A stretch of 6,271 bases of DNA from positions 1-6,271 of the forward strand of contig JALSHK010000033.1 of assembly GCA_026982275.1 (NCBI GenBank), in the 5' to 3' direction. Source of the stretch: Paracoccaceae bacterium (lineage in GTDB: Bacteria > Pseudomonadota > Alphaproteobacteria > Rhodobacterales > Rhodobacteraceae). This document shows positions 1 to 6,157 of the stretch, one piece after another. The first letter of the stretch is position 1; every line of letters starts with the position of its first letter. Made by a program: the position numbers and the translations under genes. The notes under the pieces were generated by a model that saw nothing but the letters and a program-made list of their open reading frames with translations, ran no database searches and was not told the origin of the DNA.

Positions 1-985
1 CGAGGCCGCCATGCGCCGCCTTGCTGTCCCCGCCGCTTTTGATACCGAGAGCTTTATTGATGGCGAAGCGGATATGCTGGGCATTGCCTTGAGCGAGGAT
101 TGCCCGGTGCTTGACACCCCCTTGCGCCAGCTTACCGAGCTGTTTTCAACCTTGAATGCGGTGGTGGTCGGGGTGCAGCGGCAGGGCAAGATGTTTGTTC
201 CCGAGCCGGAGGACCAGCTTTTTTCCAAAGATCTGATCTATGTGATTACCGCAAATGTGGATCTGAACCGGACACTAGAAATTTTTGGCAAAACCCAGAA
301 AAAGGGGGACCGCGTGATAGTGATTGGTGGCGGGAATGTCGGGCTGGGGGTGGCGCAACGCCTGGAGCAGGGCACCCACCGAACACGGGTGAAGCTGATC
401 GAGCTGGAACGCAACATCGCCGAGACCGCTGCGGACTCCCTTGAGCGCACCATCGTTCTGCACGGGGACGGGCTGGATATGGAGCTGCTAGACGAGGCCA
501 ATATCGCCAAGGCCGATGCGCTGCTGGCCGTTACCGATGATGACAAGACCAACCTGCTTTCCTGTGCCCGCGCCAAGGCCATGGGCTGCTCGCTGGTGAT
601 TGCGCTGGTCAATGATCCCAGCCTTGTGAGCCTGATGGGACCTTTGGGGATAGATGCGTTTATCAACCCTCGCACCACCACCGTCAGCTCTATTTTGCGC
701 CATATCCGGCATGGCCGCATCCGCTCGGTTTATTCCGTGGGGGATGCCGAGGCCGAGGTGATTGAAGCCCAGGTGATGGGCACCTCGAAAATTGCCGGCA
801 AGACTATTCGAGAAATTGACTGGCCCGATGGCTCAAAGGTTGGCGCTGTCCAGAAAGAAGGCAAGCTGGTAGTGCCGCGCGGGGATACCAAGCTGGAAGA
901 GGGCGATGCACTTGTGGTTTTTGCGCTGGCAGCGGATGTGCCCGATGTGGAAAAGCTGTTTCAGGTCTCGATGGATTTCTTCTGA
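1..985 (+). CDS. trkA: Trk potassium uptake system regulatory subunit TrkA, 5' end outside the window
   Basis: TrkA is the cytoplasmic, nucleotide-binding RCK subunit that gates the K+ channel TrkH. The first full codon is at position 2, and the frame is open to the window edge. The visible 327 residues compare with about 458 in the family, so the first Rossmann domain is missing. The ATG at 11 lies in the middle of the known RRLAVP..FDTESF stretch and is not the true start. Counting from that ATG: the first RCK C-lobe runs to about residue 95, with CPVLDTPLRQLTELF and ending in RTLEIFGK. The second NAD-binding domain starts with GGGNVG (106-111) and has acidic E131/E133 after beta-2, followed by HGDG and AVTDDDKTN. 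The final TrkA_C domain covers about 235-320. The stop TGA touches the trkH start region, so the two are probably cotranscribed. In relatives ntrX usually lies upstream; that is inference here. Confidence 0.96.
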   Translation, partial: EAAMRRLAVPAAFDTESFIDGEADMLGIALSEDCPVLDTPLRQLTELFSTLNAVVVGVQRQGKMFVPEPEDQLFSKDLIYVITANVDLNRTLEIFGKTQKKGDRVIVIGGGNVGLGVAQRLEQGTHRTRVKLIELERNIAETAADSLERTIVLHGDGLDMELLDEANIAKADALLAVTDDDKTNLLSCARAKAMGCSLVIALVNDPSLVSLMGPLGIDAFINPRTTTVSSILRHIRHGRIRSVYSVGDAEAEVIEAQVMGTSKIAGKTIREIDWPDGSKVGAVQKEGKLVVPRGDTKLEEGDALVVFALAADVPDVEKLFQVSMDFF

Positions 986-988
986 TTG

Positions 989-2491
989 ATGAAACTGATT
1001 CGCCAATATCCGCTTTTTGTGCTGTTGATGATGATCGGCGCTGTGGCTATGCTTGTGCCTGCCGCCCATGCCGCGCGACAGGAAGACTGGCTGATCGCAA
1101 GGGTGTTTTTTCAATATAGCCTGCTGATTTCTGCTTTTTCCATATTGATTGGCACCGCGATGATGAGCCGGAAAATCCGCAATGTGCCGCGCGCGAATTT
1201 GATCACGCTGATATTGGCCTTTGCCTTGCTACCGGTATTTTTTGCTTTGCCCTTTGCAGAGGTTCTGCCAGCGCTCAGCTTTGAGCGCGCCTATTTCGAA
1301 ATGCTTTCCAGCTTCACCACCACAGGGGCGACCCTGTTTGATGATCCGTTTCGGATATCTGAATCTCTGCATCTGTGGCGCGGGCTGGTGGGCTGGCTTG
1401 GCGGGCTTTTTATGCTGATTGCCGCAGTGGCTATCCTGGAGCCGCAAAACCTTGGCGGCTATGAAATGCGCGAAACCATGGTGGCGGCGGGGCAGGGGCG
1501 TTCGATCCATGTAGAAAACGAAGTGCGTTTGCTAAAGGCGCTCGGGGTGGTGGGGCCGGCCTATTTGCTGTTCACCGCGCTGCTTGCCTTGCTGCTGATT
1601 TTTAGTGGCGAGCGGGTATTTACCGCTACGATCCACGCCATGAGCACTTTGGCAACCAGCGCCATATCTCCGGTTTCGGGCATGGATGGCGCGCAGGCGG
1701 GATTGGCTGGCGAAATGCTGATCGCGCTGTTTCTGGTTCTGGCGGTATCCAGTAAACTGATGAATTTGAGCCGCTTTCCGCAGGTGGCGCTGCGCCTGCC
1801 CAAAGATCCGGAATTCCAGCTGATGCTGATTGTGGTGATCGGCGCGCCGCTATTTCTTTTTGCCCGGCACTGGCTGGCTGCGATCGAGGTTGATGCCGGG
1901 CAAAATATTATCGCCGGCCTCGGCGCGATGTGGGGCGCTGCATTTACTACGCTTTCGTTTCTGACCACTACCGGATTTGAAAGCGTGCAATGGGATGCTG
2001 CGCAAAACTGGTCAGGGCTAAAGGCACCGGGGATCATGCTGTTTGGCCTTGCTGTGATGGGCGGGGGGGTGGCCACCACTGCTGGCGGGGTCAAATTACT
2101 GCGGATATATTCGCTGTTTCGCCATGGTCAGCGCGAGATCGAGCGGCTGTCGCATCCGCATTCTATTGGCCGTTCCGGCACCTCGACCCGCAGATTCCGC
2201 CGCCAGGGCGCAGAGCTTGCATGGGTATTTCTGATGTTGTTTGTCATGTCGATCGGTGCGGTAGCGCTGGCACTTTCCTTTCTGGGCATCCATTTTGAAA
2301 GTGCCTTTGCCCTTGCCGTGGCCAGCCTGACCAATACAGGCCCGATATATATGGCGCTTGACGATCCGGCTGCCCATTATGCCAACCTTTCCGATGCGGC
2401 TATCGCCATCATTTCTGCGGCTATGGTATTGGGGCGGGTGGAAACTCTGGCGCTGATTGCCTTGTTGAACCCGGATTACTGGCGGCAGTAA
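989..2491 (+). CDS. trkH: Trk potassium uptake protein TrkH, membrane channel subunit
   Basis: TrkH forms the K+-conducting pore in the inner membrane, controlled by TrkA. At 500 residues it is slightly longer than the 483 of E. coli TrkH. It is highly hydrophobic throughout and carries the four pore loops of the Trk/Ktr/HKT family: FTTTGAT (filter Gly113), LATSAIS (Ala225 where a Gly is expected), FLTTTGF (Gly329) and LTNTGP (Gly451). The glycine-rich D3M2 gating loop GGGVATTAGGVK is at 358-369. Two starts are possible: TTG at 986, directly after the trkA stop, or ATG at 989. I chose ATG because no clear Shine-Dalgarno separates them. Spacing to trkA is 0-3 bp, so translational coupling is likely. 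The gene ends ahead of a hairpin with a T-run. The Ala in loop 2 is the only odd feature, and the family assignment is secure. Confidence 0.95.
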   Translation: MKLIRQYPLFVLLMMIGAVAMLVPAAHAARQEDWLIARVFFQYSLLISAFSILIGTAMMSRKIRNVPRANLITLILAFALLPVFFALPFAEVLPALSFERAYFEMLSSFTTTGATLFDDPFRISESLHLWRGLVGWLGGLFMLIAAVAILEPQNLGGYEMRETMVAAGQGRSIHVENEVRLLKALGVVGPAYLLFTALLALLLIFSGERVFTATIHAMSTLATSAISPVSGMDGAQAGLAGEMLIALFLVLAVSSKLMNLSRFPQVALRLPKDPEFQLMLIVVIGAPLFLFARHWLAAIEVDAGQNIIAGLGAMWGAAFTTLSFLTTTGFESVQWDAAQNWSGLKAPGIMLFGLAVMGGGVATTAGGVKLLRIYSLFRHGQREIERLSHPHSIGRSGTSTRRFRRQGAELAWVFLMLFVMSIGAVALALSFLGIHFESAFALAVASLTNTGPIYMALDDPAAHYANLSDAAIAIISAAMVLGRVETLALIALLNPDYWRQ

Positions 2492-2506
2492 TTATATGAT
2501 TTTGAT

Positions 2507-2536
2507 AAATTTCCAGCTATTAGCACTGGAATTTTT
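2507..2536 (+). terminator. Probable intrinsic terminator after trkH
   Basis: TTCCAG (2511-2516) pairs with CTGGAA (2526-2531) across a 9-base loop. After one T-T mismatch the stem can extend by three A-T pairs into the flanking AAA and T-run. The 3' side runs directly into TTTTT (2532-2536). It starts 16-20 bases after the trkH stop, which is the right place to end the trkAH transcript. The stem is short and not GC-rich, so termination may be partial and allow some read-through into hfq. Confidence 0.55.
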
Positions 2537-2552
2537 ACCGGTTAGCCCCCAT

Positions 2553-2558
2553 TATAAT
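2553..2558 (+). promoter_or_regulatory. Candidate -10 box for the hfq-hflX transcript
   Basis: A perfect TATAAT lies in the 120-bp gap between trkH and hfq, 53 bases before the hfq ATG and downstream of the trkH terminator. With a 17-base spacer the -35 position would fall in the T-run of the terminator (AATTTT), a poor match to TTGACA. The call therefore rests on the -10 box and its location only. It would place the transcript start near 2565 and give a leader of about 45 bases. Confidence 0.35.
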
Positions 2559-2611
2559 TGTAATAACAACCATCGACCCTGAAAACCGGGGCATCAGAAA
2601 GAGACTAAACT

Positions 2612-2851
2612 ATGGCTGCCGATAAGCAAAACCTGCAAGACGCGTTCCTCAATAACGTGCGCAAAGAAAAAAACCCTGTCACTGTTTTTCTTGTGAATGG
2701 CGTAAAGCTGCAAGGGGTTATTACATGGTTTGACAATTTCTGTGTCCTGTTGCGCAGGGATGGCGCTTCACAGCTGGTGTATAAGCATGCAATCTCCACC
2801 ATTATGCCATCGCAGCCTGTGCATCTGTATGATTCAGAAGAAAGTGCTTAA
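2612..2851 (+). CDS. hfq: RNA-binding chaperone Hfq
   Basis: Hfq forms a hexameric Sm-like ring that binds small RNAs and A-rich mRNA segments, supports their pairing and affects RNA stability. The 79 residues align closely with known Hfq. LQDAFL is at 8-13 (proximal-site Gln at 9), the rim patch RKEK at 17-20, Sm1 with VNGVKLQG at 28-35 and FDNF at 40-43, and the Sm2 signature YKHAIST at 57-63 with the uridine-binding Lys58 and His59. The distal-face Tyr of E. coli (Tyr25) is Phe26 here, as in Brucella Hfq. The tail after the core is very short (about 13 residues, acidic end), as usual in alphaproteobacteria. The purine-rich AGAAAGAGA at 2596-2604 serves as the ribosome-binding site. The stop codon directly abuts the hflX start. 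Confidence 0.97.
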   Translation: MAADKQNLQDAFLNNVRKEKNPVTVFLVNGVKLQGVITWFDNFCVLLRRDGASQLVYKHAISTIMPSQPVHLYDSEESA

Positions 2852-4120
2852 TTGACCGAAATACGCCGTGCCGCCGTATTCCATCCCAACCTGAAGGGCA
2901 GGGTGGGGAAGCGCCGCTTGCCCGAGAATGCATTGCTCGAAGCCGTTAGCCTTACAGAAGCACTGGATCTCGAGGTCTGCGCTGCATTGGTGGTGCCGGT
3001 TGCCAAGCCCAATGCCGGAGAGCTTTTTGGCTCGGGAAAAGTGGCGGAGCTTGCAGCCCTCATAGAGGCGGAGGCGGTGGAGCTGGTGATCATCGATGGC
3101 CCGCTTTCGCCAATACAGCAGCGGAATCTGGAGGAAAAATGGCAGGTCAAGGTGCTGGATAGGACCGGCCTTATTCTGGAGATTTTCGGCGCGCGCGCGG
3201 CTACCCGTGAAGGGGTTTTGCAGGTTGATCTGGCGCATTTGAACTACCAAAAATCGAGGCTTGTGCGCAGCTGGACCCACCTTGAGCGCCAGCGCGGGGC
3301 CATGGGCACCGTGGGCGGGCCGGGTGAAACCCAGATCGAAAGTGACCGTCGCGCGATTTCAGACGCCATTATCCGCATCCGGAACCAACTGGAAAAAGTG
3401 GTAAAAACCCGGGCGCTTCACCGCGCATCCCGCAAAAAAATCCCCTATCCTATTGTGGCGCTTGTGGGCTATACCAATGCAGGTAAATCATCTATTTTCA
3501 ATAGATTAACCGGCGCTTCCGTGTTGGAAAAAGATATGCTTTTCGCCACGCTTGACCCCACAATGCGAGCCATAGAACTGCCCAATGGGCGCAAGGTTAT
3601 CCTTTCGGATACCGTTGGATTCATCTCCAGCCTGCCCACACAGCTGGTAGCCGCCTTTCGTGCAACGCTGGAAGAAGTGCTGGATGCAGACCTCATCTTG
3701 CATGTCAGGGATATATCCCATGTGGATACCAAAGCGCAGGCCGAGGATGTTCGTGAAATTTTATCATCACTCGGGGTGAAGGACGAAAAAGCGTCATCTA
3801 TGCTCGAAGTCTGGAACAAGGCCGATCTACTGCCTGATGCTGAGCGTGAAGCCATGAAAACCATCGCCGCTCGTGAGGATCAGATTTGCATGTTCTCTGC
3901 GATCACAGGTGAGGGCACCGAAGCCCTGTATAATAAAATCGAAGCCGGTGTGGCGCAATCGGTTATCGAAGAGAATATTCTCGTCGGTTATGCCAATGGG
4001 AAATCTAGGGCATGGTTGTTTTCCAATAATCTGGTTCTTGCCGAAAAACAACTTGATGAAGGCTATCAATTCAGCGTTCGCTGGACGGAGAAACAACGAA
4101 GCCAATTCGCACGTTTATAG
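2852..4120 (+). CDS. hflX: Ribosome-associated GTPase HflX
   Basis: HflX is a translational GTPase that binds the 50S subunit and splits stalled or stressed 70S ribosomes. It has 422 residues, close to the 426 of E. coli. The N-terminal HflX domain (about 1-195) contains GSGKVAEL and the conserved GGPGETQIE (155-163) after a coiled linker. The GTPase domain has G1 GYTNAGKSS (206-214), G3 DTVG (253-256), G4 NKAD (322-325) and G5 beginning at Ser349. The start must be the TTG at 2852. Upstream in the same frame is hfq, closed by TAA at 2849-2851, and there is no early ATG. A purine-rich AGAAGAAAG inside the end of hfq (2837-2845) can act as the ribosome-binding site, so translation is probably coupled to hfq. 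Base composition falls from about 64% GC at 3241-3360 to about 42% at 3961-4080 (hand counts), without any break in the reading frame. Confidence 0.96.
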   Translation: MTEIRRAAVFHPNLKGRVGKRRLPENALLEAVSLTEALDLEVCAALVVPVAKPNAGELFGSGKVAELAALIEAEAVELVIIDGPLSPIQQRNLEEKWQVKVLDRTGLILEIFGARAATREGVLQVDLAHLNYQKSRLVRSWTHLERQRGAMGTVGGPGETQIESDRRAISDAIIRIRNQLEKVVKTRALHRASRKKIPYPIVALVGYTNAGKSSIFNRLTGASVLEKDMLFATLDPTMRAIELPNGRKVILSDTVGFISSLPTQLVAAFRATLEEVLDADLILHVRDISHVDTKAQAEDVREILSSLGVKDEKASSMLEVWNKADLLPDAEREAMKTIAAREDQICMFSAITGEGTEALYNKIEAGVAQSVIEENILVGYANGKSRAWLFSNNLVLAEKQLDEGYQFSVRWTEKQRSQFARL

Positions 4121-4134
4121 CACTACACATTACG

Positions 4135-4150
4135 CATAATAGATATTATG
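4135..4150. repeat. AT-rich perfect inverted repeat between hflX and miaA
   Basis: CATAAT and ATTATG form 6-base perfect arms around AGAT, 14 bases after the hflX stop, followed by the T-rich TTACTATTTT. It could be a weak terminator for hfq-hflX or a protein-binding dyad near the miaA promoter. The stem is AT-only except for its outer C-G pair, so as an RNA hairpin it would be weak. The rest of the 86-bp gap shows no convincing -35/-10 pair. Confidence 0.4.
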
Positions 4151-4206
4151 TTACTATTTTGTAAATCATGCGTTCTCTATACCGGTTTCGGGAGCCATAG
4201 AAATTA

Positions 4207-5127
4207 ATGCAAAAAAAAGCAATACTCATTGCAGGCCCCACAGCTTCGGGGAAATCCACTTTGGCACTGAAGCTGGCAAGCGCGCTGAACGGGGTAATCA
4301 TAAATGCCGATGCGCTTCAGGTCTATTCCAACTGGCGGATACTAACGGCAAGACCGAGTGTTGAAGATCAGCTCCTTGCACAACATTTCCTCTATGGGCA
4401 TATTCAGAAAACAGCTGGCTATTCGGTTGGTATCTGGCTGCGAGAGGTTTCTCAACTCATTGAAAATGAAAACATTATTCCAATTATTGTCGGTGGAACC
4501 GGGTTATATTTAAGTGCCTTGACCAATGGGCTATCCGAAATCCCTCCCGTTCCTGACAGCATCCGGCAGATGGGCAACGAGATACGTATCACCCAGGGCG
4601 GGCCGGCCTTTCTGCAACATCTGGAGCAGCAGGACCCGGAAACCTTGCGCCGGCTGGATAAAAGCAATCCCGCCAGATTGCAGCGCGCCTGGGAGGTGCT
4701 GGAGGCGACGGGGAAAGGCCTCGCCTATTGGCACGCGCGCCCTGCCCCTCCCATATTGCCCCTGGAAAGCACCATGCCGATTACCTTGAATTGGCACCCT
4801 GACGAGCTGAAAGCACGAATTGACACCAGATTTGATGCAATGATGGCAAGCGGCGCCATAACAGAATGCGAAACGGCTCTGCGAGAAGGCTTTGATCCGG
4901 ACCTACCCTCGGGCCGGGCGATCGGCGCGCGGGAAATCATTTCGGCTCTGGAAGGAAAGATATCCATGCAAGAGGCTGTTGCCAAAGCAAAAATTCTTAC
5001 CCGTCAATTTGCAAAGCGACAAAGAAGCTGGTTTCGATCAAAGATGAAAGACTGGCATGAAATCAAATTGCCGGATAATGAATCCATAAATGAACTCGTT
5101 CACTCCGCAAAACTACAATTTCGCTAA
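4207..5127 (+). CDS. miaA: tRNA dimethylallyltransferase MiaA
   Basis: MiaA transfers a dimethylallyl group from dimethylallyl diphosphate to N6 of adenosine 37 in tRNAs that read codons beginning with U. This is the first step of the i6A/ms2i6A modification, which stabilises codon pairing. The protein has 306 residues, within the family's usual range. Motifs in order: P-loop GPTASGKST (10-18), NADALQVY (33-40) with the catalytic Asp35, VGGTGLY (95-101), and the C-terminal RQFAKRQRSWFR (266-277). GGAG at 4191-4194 lies 12 bases before the ATG, rather far, and the start fits the family N-terminus. It follows hflX by 86 bp. In enterobacteria miaA precedes hfq-hflX, whereas here it follows. Composition is uneven: about 40% GC at 4201-4260, 73% at 4681-4740 and 35% at 5041-5100 (hand counts). 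Confidence 0.96.
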   Translation: MQKKAILIAGPTASGKSTLALKLASALNGVIINADALQVYSNWRILTARPSVEDQLLAQHFLYGHIQKTAGYSVGIWLREVSQLIENENIIPIIVGGTGLYLSALTNGLSEIPPVPDSIRQMGNEIRITQGGPAFLQHLEQQDPETLRRLDKSNPARLQRAWEVLEATGKGLAYWHARPAPPILPLESTMPITLNWHPDELKARIDTRFDAMMASGAITECETALREGFDPDLPSGRAIGAREIISALEGKISMQEAVAKAKILTRQFAKRQRSWFRSKMKDWHEIKLPDNESINELVHSAKLQFR

Positions 5128-5134
5128 CATTATG

Positions 5135-5151
5135 GATTCACAGGATGAATC
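5135..5151. repeat. Inverted repeat just after miaA
   Basis: GATTCA and TGAATC form a perfect 6-base inverted repeat around CAGGA, 7 bases after the miaA stop. An AT-rich stretch (TTTAATTTAT) follows rather than a clean T-run. It may be a weak terminator of miaA or an operator in front of the AraC-type gene. The sequence alone cannot decide. Confidence 0.35.
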
Positions 5152-5231
5152 ACATTTAATTTATCACTTTTCTTACAAAACACTTGCAATCGCCGTGTAA
5201 ATGTCCGATTCTTTATAAAAACGACAAGATC

Positions 5232-5235
5232 GAGG
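5232..5235 (+). promoter_or_regulatory. Ribosome-binding site that decides the start of the AraC-family gene
   Basis: GAGG lies 8 bases before TTG at 5244, an optimal distance. The alternative in-frame TTG at 5184 has no purine-rich stretch before it, and would add 20 residues with two cysteines that do not resemble this family. A TATAAA at 5214-5219 could be the -10 box of a transcript starting near 5226, which would exclude the upstream TTG. No good -35 partner is seen. Confidence 0.5.
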
Positions 5236-5243
5236 CAGAAAAA

Positions 5244-6071
5244 TTGCGTAAACCAGTATCTGATCCCGAGACCCTCGGGAATCGAATAACCAGCCGTGCC
5301 ATCTCGGGCAGCTCTGCATCGCGGCGCGAAAGTCGACGTATCGAGATGGTCAGCAGTCACCAGCTTGTCTGGATCACCAGAGGCGGCGGGCGGGCAATAA
5401 TTGACAGCACCCGTCATGGTTTCAGCGCCAATACCGCGCTATTTATTCCCGCAGATACGCTTTTGCATCTGGACATAAACGCAGGCACGCATGGCTGGCG
5501 GGTATCAATTCCTGCAAATTTGCGCATCCCCCTGCCCTCTAAGCCCCTGCTCACGCCGGTTTTGAAGCCGCTCCATCAGCGCCAGCTCAGCGCGGCTTTT
5601 GCAGCGGTGCAAGAGGAATTCATCACCCGGCAACCCCTTCGCGGCACTGCACTGATATATTCGGCCGGGCTGCTGGCTGTGCTATTCAACCGGCTGGACA
5701 GTAGCAAAAACCGCAAAGAGCTTGAGAAAGACAGCGCAAAGCGCAGGTTGATGCGGCGCTTCGTGAACCGTCTGAACAACCGCTATGCTACAGATGATAC
5801 CGTGCGCGATTATGCAGCCGACCTTGGCGTGACCTCTACCCACCTCACCCGCGTCTGCAAAGAGACCTCCGGCAAGCCTGCAACATTGTTTATCAGGGAA
5901 AAAACAATGGAAGAAGCCAAATTTCTGCTGCGGGAGACCGACGCGAAAATCGGGGTTATTGCCGCCGATCTTGGCTTCAGCTCACCGGCCTATTTCACCC
6001 GCGTCTTTTCTGAGACGGTCGGGCAGCCGCCCAAGGATTTTCGAAAAACCGGTCTAGCCCGAAAGAATTAG
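5244..6071 (+). CDS. AraC/XylS-family transcriptional regulator
   Basis: This is a predicted cytoplasmic DNA-binding regulator with an N-terminal sensing domain and a C-terminal AraC-type double helix-turn-helix. Numbering from TTG 5244 (275 residues): a cupin-like beta-rich region covers about 35-95 and includes HQLVWITRGGG, ALFIPADT and a Trp-Arg-Val strand. A helical linker follows at about 110-165 and a charged, lysine-rich stretch at about 154-168. HTH 1 is at 186-207 (VRDYAADLGVTSTHLTRV). HTH 2 is at 236-260 (AADLGFSSPAYFTRVF), continuing into the family signature VGQPPKDFRK. The second HTH matches the AraC signature well; the ligand cannot be inferred. An extended start at TTG 5184 would give 295 residues, and ATG 5346 would give 241 but cut into the sensing domain. 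The unidentified exported protein downstream is a possible target, inferred from position only. Confidence 0.9.
   Translation: MRKPVSDPETLGNRITSRAISGSSASRRESRRIEMVSSHQLVWITRGGGRAIIDSTRHGFSANTALFIPADTLLHLDINAGTHGWRVSIPANLRIPLPSKPLLTPVLKPLHQRQLSAAFAAVQEEFITRQPLRGTALIYSAGLLAVLFNRLDSSKNRKELEKDSAKRRLMRRFVNRLNNRYATDDTVRDYAADLGVTSTHLTRVCKETSGKPATLFIREKTMEEAKFLLRETDAKIGVIAADLGFSSPAYFTRVFSETVGQPPKDFRKTGLARKN
5264..5280 (+). repeat. Stable hairpin within the first codons of the AraC-family gene
   Basis: TCCCGAG (5264-5270) and CTCGGGA (5274-5280) form a perfect 7-bp stem with a 3-base loop ACC, five of the seven pairs being G-C. It starts 20 bases after the proposed TTG start. No T-run follows, so it is not an intrinsic terminator. 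On DNA it is also a near-symmetric dyad that a regulator could bind. Confidence 0.5.
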
Positions 6072-6157
6072 CCCTGTTTTCACGGTTTTCTTGACCTGCT
6101 GCCATAATTTTGCTTTGCTGTAGTAATAGTATTTTGTTCGGCATTGCGAGGCCATCC

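Noticed and set aside
11..13. ATG at 11 as the start of trkA
   Set aside because: The codons before it continue the conserved TrkA sequence in frame, and the first Rossmann domain would be missing. The gene simply runs in from outside the window.
238..720. Long open frames on the minus strand opposite trkA, trkH, hflX and miaA
   Set aside because: They lie opposite well-identified genes, their translations are low in complexity or rich in Ser/Arg, and none has a recognisable domain or its own ribosome-binding site.
2063..2069. Run of seven G in trkH as a phase-variation tract
   Set aside because: It encodes part of the conserved glycine-rich gating loop, the frame is intact, and a single 7-base run in a housekeeping gene is weak evidence for phase variation.
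2538..2592. Long-range pairing in the hfq leader (CCGGTT with AACCGG, GCCCC with GGGGC) as a riboswitch or attenuator
   Set aside because: The two pairings exclude each other because the right arms overlap, and the left arms lie upstream of the likely transcript start after TATAAT at 2553-2558.
2687..2689. Phe26 in place of the distal-site Tyr25 of E. coli Hfq as an unusual substitution
   Set aside because: Alphaproteobacterial Hfq proteins such as that of Brucella have Phe here, so it is a normal clade feature.
6045..6089. AAAACCG (6045-6051) and CGGTTTT (6083-6089) as terminator of the AraC-family gene
   Set aside because: The loop would be 31 bases, the left arm lies inside the coding sequence, and no T-run follows. 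It is probably chance.
6091..6132. Promoter for the exported protein with TTGACC at 6091-6096
   Set aside because: CATAAT (6103-6108) is only 6 bases away and TAATAG (6124-6129) is 27 bases away. At the proper spacing the sequence is TTTGCT, a poor -10.
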